DNA of 64,000 nt from positions 1 to 64,000 of the forward strand of contig NZ_JAUSUD010000021.1 in assembly GCF_030813355.1 (NCBI RefSeq), read 5' to 3'. This DNA is from Metabacillus malikii (lineage in GTDB: Bacteria > Bacillota > Bacilli > Bacillales > Bacillaceae). The position numbers and the translations under genes are program-made. Shown piece after piece: positions 56,444 to 64,000 of the stretch; the first letter of the stretch is position 1, and each line of letters begins with the position of its first letter. The notes below the pieces were generated by a model. It did not search any database. It was not told the origin of the DNA and saw only the letters and a list, made by a program, of their open reading frames with translations.

Positions 56444-59086
56444 TTAGCTATGTTGCTTAATGTAATGGATTAATTTATCTGCTGTTAAAGGCTTACTAAA
56501 GAAGTAACCTTGGAATTCATTACATTGGAATTGACGGAGTGTATCTAGCTCCTCGATCGTTTCCACTCCTTCAGCAACAACATTTAAGTTTAGTTCATGT
56601 GCCATTAATACAATTGTTTTTACGATTGCTTCTTTTCTTTTGTTTTGATTGATATCTCGCACAAAGAATTGGTCAAGCTTAATCTCTTGTATAGGCAGAT
56701 TTAATAAGTGATTTAATGATGAGTAACCAATTCCAAAATCATCTATTGAAATAGAAATGCCTAAACGATGAATTTGTTTTATTTTTTCGATAACATGGTC
56801 TATTTCACGAATAAAGATGCTCTCCGTTATTTCAAGGTTTAAATATTGTGGCTCTAATCCGGTTTTTTCCAAAATATCTGTTAATGTTTTTATCAAGTCA
56901 GTTTGGTGAAAGTTTTTAGCTGATAAATTTACAGCAACAGGTACTTTTGCATAGCCTTTATCCTGCCAAAACTTCAATTGTTTACATGCTTGATTTATAC
57001 ACCATCTATCGATATCAACAATTAGGCCTAGATCTTCTGCTAGAGGAATAAAGGTTGCTGGCGAAATGGTCCCGAATTTGGGGTGATTCCATCTAATAAG
57101 CGCCTCCATCCCTGATATTTTTCCTGTACTAGAATTGATTTTTGGCTGATAATACAATTCGAACTGATTATCTTGTAATGCCTCATGGAGACCATGATCA
57201 AGCAGCATTTTTTCAGTAAATGATTCTTCCATCCGCTTTTTGAAAAATCGTGCTTGTTGGCCGCCCTCTTCCTTGGAACTGTACATGGCCATATCAGCAT
57301 TTTTTACAAGGGTACCTATATCTTCTCCGTCATCAGGAAAAATACTAATTCCGATGCTTGCCCCAATATATAAAGTGTTATCCTTTAATTCGATAGGAGC
57401 CTTGATTATTTGAAGAATTTGATTTGTCGTATCTGAAATATCATTTACGTTTGTAATTCCATTGATAATTGCTACAAATTCATCTCCGCCTAAGCGGAAA
57501 ACTTTCATGTCATCGTGCTCTAACGATTTAATTCTGTTAGAAATGATTTGGAGAAGCTTGTCTCCAGCTTCGTGTCCTAATGTATCGTTAACTTGTTTGA
57601 AACGATTCAAATCTAAAAAGAGAATCGCAAACATATCCTTGTTCCTATCGCTTTTTTTAATAAGCTCTGCAAGGAACTTTTGGAAATGTAGACGATTTGG
57701 AAGCTTTGTTAAAGGATCATAATATGCAAATTGGTACAGTTCTTCTTCAGATTTGATTAGGTCCCTCGCTTGAATTTCTAACTTCTGATTAATTGTGTGA
57801 ACCTCTTGAAACATGCCCTTTAAATTTATCGACATATCCTTAAAGTTATCAATGACGATTTTTAATTCTTTAATAAATGTTTTAGGCCAGTTGATAGACT
57901 CCATTTTTTCTAATTTACTTGGTAATCCTGTAGTTGCTTCCGATAGCTGTGATAAGGTACGAACAAATAGCCTGTTAATAACAAAAGCAATGATGAAAAA
58001 TACGCCTGTAAACATTAATATAAATTGAAATTGATTTAAAAAGTCTTCATAGATTATTTCCTGAAAATGGTAAATTGGAATCAAAATAAAAATAGTTAAC
58101 CCAGTTAATTCATTGTACTTCTCATAAGTAAGGTAGCCGGATGCCCATCTTTCAAGTTCTGTTGTATGTTTATTTTTAGGAGGCAATGTCTCATACAGTC
58201 GACCTGCTTCCATTGTCTGTGATGTTCTTCCAAATCTAGATACCTCCTTTGATGATTTATTCGGGAGATTTGATGTAACTATATTTTGTTGCTTATCAGT
58301 AATGACGACGTGATAGTTTGTTTCATTCGTGTATTTTCGGATAAGGTCCTTCAGGTAACCAATATGAATTACTCCATTTAATTTGAGATGGAGTATATCT
58401 TCACTTGACCATTTGGAGAGATCTGATTCAATGCTTCCTACACTTGTTTTGGCTAGTTGCTCAGAGGATACCCTTGTTCGTTCATAAACATTTACTGTGC
58501 TGACCCCACCGCTAATGACAAACGGTACGATAACCGCAATAATTACCATATGAAATAGTATTTTATATAAATTAACTAAATAACTACCTGAACTATCCTT
58601 TTCCAGCCAACGGTTTAGAGGGAAGTATGTAATCATGATATCGGCAATTAATGCATTAAATAGTCCATTTGTTACCATAAATGCGATAGAAAAAGGGATT
58701 GCTTCAAGTAAATCCTGTTCAGGTGAAATTTGATTGTAGACAAGAAAGGCTAATGGTCCAAAAACTAACCAAAATATAAGGTCAGGAACAAATAGGCTTG
58801 AACCTTTTAGTTTTTTTACTATGAGACCGACAGTGATTACTTCTAGCAGAGGTAAAATCTCATAGGCTGAACCGTTTAAAAATATGATTGGAATAAAATA
58901 GGTAAAAAGTACAGTGGGAAGTGCAAATCGAAGCCCGAATAGCCCGATTAACAACAATAAGAAAATGCTACCAAAATTAAAGGTAATGCCTAATATAAAA
59001 GAAATATTAAATAAACTAAAAAGAATAGATAAGAGAATTAAGATTGAAGCAATGATGAGCCTTCCGTTATGGTTGTTCGTGTTCAT
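56444..59086 (-). CDS. Membrane GGDEF-EAL cyclic-di-GMP protein
   Basis: An 880-residue protein. Five or so membrane helices (about 10-190), an extracellular loop domain (about 200-325), another helix (about 350-370), a HAMP-like linker and a short coiled coil precede GGDEF (533-537 in RLGGDEF, intact) and EAL (661-663 in EALIRW, intact). EAL-site motifs NLEITES, DDFGIGYSS, KLDQFF and VAEGVET are also present. The product-inhibition site is HDDM instead of RxxD. It could both make and break c-di-GMP. ATG follows GGAAGGA. Confidence 0.94.
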   Translation of the reverse strand: MNTNNHNGRLIIASILILLSILFSLFNISFILGITFNFGSIFLLLLIGLFGLRFALPTVLFTYFIPIIFLNGSAYEILPLLEVITVGLIVKKLKGSSLFVPDLIFWLVFGPLAFLVYNQISPEQDLLEAIPFSIAFMVTNGLFNALIADIMITYFPLNRWLEKDSSGSYLVNLYKILFHMVIIAVIVPFVISGGVSTVNVYERTRVSSEQLAKTSVGSIESDLSKWSSEDILHLKLNGVIHIGYLKDLIRKYTNETNYHVVITDKQQNIVTSNLPNKSSKEVSRFGRTSQTMEAGRLYETLPPKNKHTTELERWASGYLTYEKYNELTGLTIFILIPIYHFQEIIYEDFLNQFQFILMFTGVFFIIAFVINRLFVRTLSQLSEATTGLPSKLEKMESINWPKTFIKELKIVIDNFKDMSINLKGMFQEVHTINQKLEIQARDLIKSEEELYQFAYYDPLTKLPNRLHFQKFLAELIKKSDRNKDMFAILFLDLNRFKQVNDTLGHEAGDKLLQIISNRIKSLEHDDMKVFRLGGDEFVAIINGITNVNDISDTTNQILQIIKAPIELKDNTLYIGASIGISIFPDDGEDIGTLVKNADMAMYSSKEEGGQQARFFKKRMEESFTEKMLLDHGLHEALQDNQFELYYQPKINSSTGKISGMEALIRWNHPKFGTISPATFIPLAEDLGLIVDIDRWCINQACKQLKFWQDKGYAKVPVAVNLSAKNFHQTDLIKTLTDILEKTGLEPQYLNLEITESIFIREIDHVIEKIKQIHRLGISISIDDFGIGYSSLNHLLNLPIQEIKLDQFFVRDINQNKRKEAIVKTIVLMAHELNLNVVAEGVETIEELDTLRQFQCNEFQGYFFSKPLTADKLIHYIKQHS

Positions 59087-59588
59087 AGCATGCTATCCTT
59101 CCATTGAAAAGCTATATTATCAATTTTGATCGTAATGTTTCGATGAACATGTACTAAATATCATGATATATATTATATCATGAAGTCTAGCGCTATTTTC
59201 TATACTATATCATAGTAAATAATTGAACTATAAAGTTAGAAGCGATGCATTAACACAGCTCAAATAAGTTGATCCATTAAGTAAACAATATCAATAAATA
59301 TATGACAAGCGATTAAGTGATAGTAGACATACATTTTCTTTAAAGATTGAACGACACTGACCATTTCTTGTAAAGTATCTTGAATTAAAGACATTCCAAT
59401 AAGATGGCTGAGAGAATAATTGAAGCAAATTGGAAGTCTTGGATAATGTATATGCGAGACTAGTTCCATGTTGCATTAAATTGCACCACTTTTGTCAGCA
59501 TCAATATTTTAAAATAATTAAACAATCTCACTATTAATCCGATATAAACAAAAGAATGTATATTTAAAGTATAGAATGGAGGTACAAC
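59087..59588. other. Divergent region between two signalling operons
   Basis: About 500 AT-rich bases. A near-palindrome CATGATATATATTATATCAT lies at 59162-59182. A 69-codon minus-strand frame (59260-59469) has no ribosome-binding site and is not called. Promoters for both operons must lie here, but none is clear. Confidence 0.45.
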
Positions 59589-61301
59589 ATGGAAGAAAGA
59601 GTTCGCAGAAAAGTAAAATTAAATATAAAAACTAAACTATACCTAAGTTTTATTTCGGTCATTCTGTTGTTTATCGTAGCAATCGTGGCTTCAACAACAA
59701 TGAATAATCGTATTAGTCAGTCAACATCAGATATATTTTCGATTAACCAAAAGCTGAAAATCGTAGAGAATGTAAATATGTTTGCAAAAAATGCAAACGC
59801 AGATGCTGCACAATATTTGTTAGCGCCGGAGAATTTACAGGGTAATTTTAAAGAGCGTTATCTTTCTGATGTAGAAACGGTCAATCAACAAATTGCATCA
59901 TTAAAGAAGATGGTTGACGATAAAGATGAGCTCAAACAAATTGAAAACTTTACAAATGAATGGGATGCATTCCTGAACAATGTTGAATGGCTATTTACTC
60001 AATATGAGGCAGGAAATGTAGTAAGTGCTCAACAATCTTTTACAAAGAAATCATTCGACCCGGTTGCATTTGCGTTACTTTCCTACAATATAGAACAGGA
60101 CAAGCTTGTTAATGAGAAGGAAGTGGAAATTACTGAAGCGATTACGACTGTTAAATATGTGAATGTAATCATTCCGTTAGTGGTTATTGTAATTGCATTA
60201 ATACTTTCAAGTATACTAGCGAATCGGATTACACGAAATATTAAAGTTGTACAGAACAATGCGATGCAAGTTGCAAGTGGAAATCTTCTAGTCGAACCAA
60301 TTCGAATAAATAGTAATGATGAATTAGGTCAATTAGCAGCTTCCTTTAATACGATGGTTACTTCGTTAAAAGAGTTAATTGGTGGGGCAGACCAAGTATC
60401 TAGCCAAGTTGCTGCATCGTCGGCACAGTTACAGGCAAGTTCAGAGCAAACAAGCATAGCTACAGAACATATCTCTTCAGTTATGCAGGAAATGGCTTCA
60501 GGTACTAGTCAACAGGTTGAGGGTATTGCAGAAAATCAACAGCTTATTCAAAATGTTTCAGACGGGATGTTAGACATAATGAAACGCTCAGAAGGAATGA
60601 CTGAAACGATTCATTCTAGTAATGTTATTTCTGAAAAAGGGAAACTGGATTTAAGTAATGCAACAAACCAAGTTAAGAAAATTGAAAACAGCACAAATCG
60701 TATGAGTGAGGTTATTTTAAATTTAGACAATCACTCTTCAAGAATCGGTGAAATTGTTTCTGTGATTACAAGTATAGCTGAACAGACGAATTTATTAGCG
60801 TTAAATGCAGCAATTGAAGCAGCAAGAGCAGGTGAGGCTGGGAAAGGCTTTGCTGTTGTAGCTAATGAGGTTCGGTCACTAGCAGAACAATCTAGGAACT
60901 CAGCAGAGGAAATCAAGAATGTAATCGAGACCATTCAATTAGAGACAACAAAGACAGTTAATGAAATGCAAACAAGTAAAGAGGAAGTTGATAAAGGTAT
61001 AAACCTTATCAATATTGCCGAAACATCCTTCAAGAAGCTAGAGGAAGCGATTAAAAGCATTACGAAAGAGAATGAAGTTATTCGCGATATTACGATAAGA
61101 GTTAGCAAGGATACAAAATCTACAAGTGACCATATGGTAGTTGTTTCAAAGATTGCAAATGAAAATGCAGAAGGCACAGAGATGATTTCTTCAGCAACAG
61201 AAGAGCAAATGGCATCAATGGAAGAAGTGGCTGCCTCAGCTGTAGCACTTGCGAAACAAGCGGAAGAATTAAGAGACTTAATTGGGAAGTTTACGTATTA
61301 G
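59589..61301 (+). CDS. Methyl-accepting chemotaxis protein
   Basis: A 570-residue chemoreceptor. First membrane helix at about 18-38, extracellular sensor about 40-185 (mostly helical, four-helix-bundle type), second helix about 190-212, HAMP about 212-265, then the signalling coiled coil with the conserved tip [19 protein letters not shown] near residue 400. ATG follows TGGAGG. Fourteen bases separate it from a solute-binding lipoprotein gene, suggesting the lipoprotein presents ligand to the receptor. Confidence 0.95.
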   Translation: MEERVRRKVKLNIKTKLYLSFISVILLFIVAIVASTTMNNRISQSTSDIFSINQKLKIVENVNMFAKNANADAAQYLLAPENLQGNFKERYLSDVETVNQQIASLKKMVDDKDELKQIENFTNEWDAFLNNVEWLFTQYEAGNVVSAQQSFTKKSFDPVAFALLSYNIEQDKLVNEKEVEITEAITTVKYVNVIIPLVVIVIALILSSILANRITRNIKVVQNNAMQVASGNLLVEPIRINSNDELGQLAASFNTMVTSLKELIGGADQVSSQVAASSAQLQASSEQTSIATEHISSVMQEMASGTSQQVEGIAENQQLIQNVSDGMLDIMKRSEGMTETIHSSNVISEKGKLDLSNATNQVKKIENSTNRMSEVILNLDNHSSRIGEIVSVITSIAEQTNLLALNAAIEAARAGEAGKGFAVVANEVRSLAEQSRNSAEEIKNVIETIQLETTKTVNEMQTSKEEVDKGINLINIAETSFKKLEEAIKSITKENEVIRDITIRVSKDTKSTSDHMVVVSKIANENAEGTEMISSATEEQMASMEEVAASAVALAKQAEELRDLIGKFTY

Positions 61302-61315
61302 AGAGGGGGATAAAC

Positions 61316-62542
61316 ATGCTAAGAAGAATTATATTAATAATCTTACTAATACCATTATTTCTAGTTGGGTGTTCCTCATCTAGTGAAAGTAGTAAGGTCA
61401 CACTGGAATTTTGGACAACGACTGCGGAAGCTGAGACAACTGCGTTATTAGATATTGCTAAGAAATTTGAGAAGCAGCATCCTTCTATAAAAGTTGATGT
61501 TAAGGAAGTAGAGTTTGGGAAAGCACAGAATCAATTTAAAACTGCAACATTATCAAATCAAGCGCCGGATATATTAAGAAGCGATATTGCTTGGACAACA
61601 GAATTTGCGGACTTGGATATCTTGTTGCCGTTAGATGATAAAGTATCTGAGGAAGACAAGGAAGACTACTTTGAATCGGCATTTAAATACAATATGTATG
61701 AAGACCATATCTATGGGATTCCTATGGTTACAGACTCACCAGCGCTTATTTATAATAAACGAATGCTTAAAGAAGCTGGATTTAACGAAGCTCCTAAAAC
61801 AATGGATGAACTACTGATGATGAGCAAAGCATTAACGAACGAGAATCAATATGGCGTATTCATCTCTCCTGATTCCTATTATGCCTTACCATATGTATGG
61901 GCATTTGGGGGTGGGATGATTTCTGACGACAAGGAAATTTTAATCAACAATGAAGGATCAAGAAACGGGATAAACTTTATGCTGAAACTAATGAATGAAA
62001 AGGTGGTACAGCCTGAACTACAATTTGACAATTGGAATCAGGTGATGATGGATGATTTCAAAGCGGGAAAAGTAGCAATGATCATTAATGGGCCATGGGC
62101 AACTACTGATATATTAAGTGGTGCAGAATTTAAGAACGCTGAAAATTTAGGAATTGCACCAGTACCTGCAGGACCTGCGGGACAAGGTTCTCCTGTTGGA
62201 GGACATAATCTCGTTATATCAAATTATACACAAGCACCTGATGAAGCATATCAATTCATAGAATTTTTGAATAATAGAGAAAATCAGGCATATCTCGCTA
62301 AGGAATTAGGGATACTGCCTACAAGACAAAGCGCATATGAGGATGAAGAATTACTCGAAAATCAAATCTTCCAAGGCTTTAAATCACAGCTGGAAGTTGC
62401 AACATCCCGCCCTGTAATCCCTGAAGGCCCGCTATTGTTAAATGATTTTTCAACATATCTACCAAAGATATTGTTGAAAGAAGTATCGACAGAAGAAGGT
62501 TTGAATCGTATCGAAGATTCGTGGGATTACTTGATAAATTAA
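61316..62542 (+). CDS. Orphan solute-binding lipoprotein linked to the chemoreceptor
   Basis: A 408-residue family-1 (sugar-type) binding protein. The signal ends in the lipobox LVGC. Motifs include VTLEFWTTTAEAETTALLDI at the start of the domain, APDILRSDIAWTTEFADL, and AMIINGPWATTDIL. It is complete and in the MCP operon, with GAGGGGG before the ATG. No transport permease is nearby. It probably delivers an attractant signal to the receptor, as maltose- and ribose-binding proteins do in other bacteria (inference). Confidence 0.92.
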   Translation: MLRRIILIILLIPLFLVGCSSSSESSKVTLEFWTTTAEAETTALLDIAKKFEKQHPSIKVDVKEVEFGKAQNQFKTATLSNQAPDILRSDIAWTTEFADLDILLPLDDKVSEEDKEDYFESAFKYNMYEDHIYGIPMVTDSPALIYNKRMLKEAGFNEAPKTMDELLMMSKALTNENQYGVFISPDSYYALPYVWAFGGGMISDDKEILINNEGSRNGINFMLKLMNEKVVQPELQFDNWNQVMMDDFKAGKVAMIINGPWATTDILSGAEFKNAENLGIAPVPAGPAGQGSPVGGHNLVISNYTQAPDEAYQFIEFLNNRENQAYLAKELGILPTRQSAYEDEELLENQIFQGFKSQLEVATSRPVIPEGPLLLNDFSTYLPKILLKEVSTEEGLNRIEDSWDYLIN

Positions 62543-62545
62543 ACA

Positions 62546-62634
62546 AAGAGGGTGCCTCAAAAGTCAGATTTCACACACGCTAATTTTTGTTGTGTTTGAG
62601 AAGTCCGCCTTAGTTGGGTCACCCTCTTTATCTA
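62546..62634 (+). terminator. Long hairpin terminator
   Basis: AAAGAGGGTG at 62546-62555 pairs with CACCCTCTTT at 62623-62632 over a long, partly structured loop. It ends the chemoreceptor operon. The rest up to 62798 shows nothing. Confidence 0.7.
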
Positions 62635-62798
62635 TATATTTACCATTCTAAGCAAGTGCAGATTATGGTACAGGTCAAATCTAGAATGATTTTTAGTTCC
62701 GGTAAATAGGAATGATGGAATAGGTATATAGATAGATTGATGGAGAATGAGGTGTAGTGCTATCGTAAAGTAAACTCAAATAAAGCGAGTGTTAATAA

Positions 62799-63602
62799 AT
62801 GAAAAAACCATTACTATATTTGATTTCGGCATTAACTATTGCTTTGACCGGTTGTGTATCAAACGCAGCTAGAGATTATAAGAATGATAAAGAGGTTCAA
62901 TCAAGCATTACAAATCAAATTGTTGAAAAAGGGAAGGAGACCTATTATATAGAGTTAGAGCCTGACATAGACAATATAAAATTCGGAGTACATATGGGAA
63001 TTCCATTAATAAATGATAATCAAATTATTGTCCCAGTTAAAACGAAAGGTAAGCCTGTATATACTTTTAAAGCGAAGGTGAATCTTGAAGATAATGAGCA
63101 GACTAAAGTGATTACTTCAATTGATATTGGTAATGGTGGGTACGGTATGGGTGTGTTTGAAGAGTACCTTTTATCAACTATATTTTCGAAAAAGCATGAG
63201 AAAGTCTTCGAGGAACTCAAAAATAGTCAGAGTTGTGTAATAATTCATCGTATTGAAGTATCACCTAAAAGGTTTGACGACCTAGAAACTAGTAAACAAA
63301 TGAAAAAGGAGTTTGCAACTGATTACGAAGAAGGAAGATTTGCTAATACGAAGGAATACGATGGCTTATTAGAGAAATATATGAAGGAGAAAGATGTTCA
63401 TACCAATGAACCTTATTACCCAGAGGTTACAATCGAATTAACATCAGGGTCAAAAGCCAATTTTAATGAACTAGTACATTATGTAGAGAAAACTACAAAT
63501 TTGCCTTATGCAGAATACTCAATTTCCATGTATTCTACTTTAAATCGTGATGAAAACTATCACGAAATAGTGTTAAAGAATAGAGAAAATGAGAGTAAGT
63601 AA
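62799..63602 (+). CDS. Unknown lipoprotein (267 residues)
   Basis: The signal ends in lipobox LTGC (Cys19), followed by a soluble domain of about 245 residues rich in charged residues (IVEKGKETYYIELEPDIDNI early). Family not recognised. No cysteine apart from Cys19 and one near residue 145. The ribosome-binding site is weak. It stands alone after the chemoreceptor operon. Confidence 0.75.
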   Translation: MKKPLLYLISALTIALTGCVSNAARDYKNDKEVQSSITNQIVEKGKETYYIELEPDIDNIKFGVHMGIPLINDNQIIVPVKTKGKPVYTFKAKVNLEDNEQTKVITSIDIGNGGYGMGVFEEYLLSTIFSKKHEKVFEELKNSQSCVIIHRIEVSPKRFDDLETSKQMKKEFATDYEEGRFANTKEYDGLLEKYMKEKDVHTNEPYYPEVTIELTSGSKANFNELVHYVEKTTNLPYAEYSISMYSTLNRDENYHEIVLKNRENESK

Positions 63603-63638
63603 TAATTGTCTAATATGCTAGAAAAGGGAGATAAATGA

Positions 63639-64000
63639 ATGTCGGAAATAGAGAAATTTCCATTACTATCTGGCCATATTTCTATGGATTTAGTTAATAC
63701 AGAAATCGTTAGAAGGGGCCATCGCTACAATATATTAGAGAATGGAGATGACCTGTGTGATTGGCTTAACTGTATGACAACTATCCATCCCTATATTCAT
63801 CGATTATGGAGCAAGAATTGTGAAATAGAAGAATTATTAGAAAGACTGCTAGAAATTCGTCAGATGTTAAGAGAAACTTTTGAGAGCATAGCTGATGGTC
63901 ATGGGATTTCTAATGAATTTATCGATTATTTAGAGACCAATATCAAGGAAGCTCCATTTACCTTTAAATTAATTCAAAACAAGCTAGTAGCTATTCCACA
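63639..64000 (+). CDS. ABATE/CGNR-type regulator, 5' part
   Basis: The N-terminal 120 residues of a protein that runs off the window. It starts MSEIEKFPLLSGHISMDLVN; the GHISMDLVNTEIVRRG segment matches the ABATE domain (putative stress-induced transcription factor), which is usually followed by a CGNR zinc finger lying beyond the window. AAGGGAG lies eight bases before the ATG. Confidence 0.8.
   Translation, partial: MSEIEKFPLLSGHISMDLVNTEIVRRGHRYNILENGDDLCDWLNCMTTIHPYIHRLWSKNCEIEELLERLLEIRQMLRETFESIADGHGISNEFIDYLETNIKEAPFTFKLIQNKLVAIP

Noticed and set aside
59260-59469. Minus-strand frame of 69 codons in the divergent signalling region
   Set aside because: No ribosome-binding site and no recognisable features. 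It might be a relic but cannot be supported.

Overview
The window is a low-GC Firmicutes chromosome, almost certainly from the Bacillaceae. It starts inside a 5S rRNA gene, runs through a ten-gene tRNA cluster, and continues into the block sigW-rsiW-cdaA-cdaR-glmM-glmS, with a glmS ribozyme ahead of glmS. This is the same order as in Bacillus subtilis. These core genes (1-8991) look intact and ordinary. Gene identities come from translated motifs and remembered family features; no database search was possible.

From 9.0 to about 50.3 kb lies a mosaic accessory region. A dispersed intergenic repeat occurs six times, always in the same orientation (about 9021, 23045, 34306, 43450, 46330 and 49311), and it sits at nearly every module boundary. 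Copies 1 and 3 are identical over 280 bp and bracket 25 kb of metal-resistance genes. Module 1 (9.7-22.9 kb) is copper homeostasis: a second-type lgt, a CueP-like lipoprotein with an in-frame TGA, a CcdA-like protein, a DUF1541 lipoprotein, csoR-copZ-copA, a cysteine-rich copper storage protein, and a two-component system. An 11-bp direct-repeat motif lies upstream of several of these genes and is probably that system's binding site. Module 2 (23.6-34.1 kb) carries arsR-B-C-D-A with two accessory genes, then cadC-cadA, then merR-merA, and a NUDIX gene that has lost its NUDIX box.

Module 3 (35.2-43.4 kb) holds small unknown genes and an ISL3-type transposon with both ends and an 8-bp target duplication visible. 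Its transposase is broken and its cargo is an Hsp33 gene and a MerR/TipAS regulator. Next to it is a pair formed by an AAA_13/RloC-like zinc-hook ATPase, now frameshifted, and an unknown protein that may be an ADP-ribosyltransferase-like effector; this may be an anti-phage module. Module 4 is a second cadC-cadA copy about 96% identical in protein to the first. Module 5 is a TetR-controlled pair of membrane-protein genes, an 877-bp non-autonomous element with a 9-bp target duplication and a decayed lipoprotein gene, and fragments of an Lrp gene and an integrase gene.

From 50.5 kb the sequence is quieter: a YjjG-type nucleotidase, two small proteins, and a MarR-MFS pair. Then comes a striking divergent arrangement: a GGDEF-EAL protein followed by an orphan solute-binding lipoprotein on the minus strand, and a chemoreceptor followed by another orphan solute-binding lipoprotein on the plus strand. 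No ABC permease is nearby, so these binding proteins may serve signalling rather than uptake. The window ends with a lipoprotein gene and the start of an ABATE/CGNR-type regulator.
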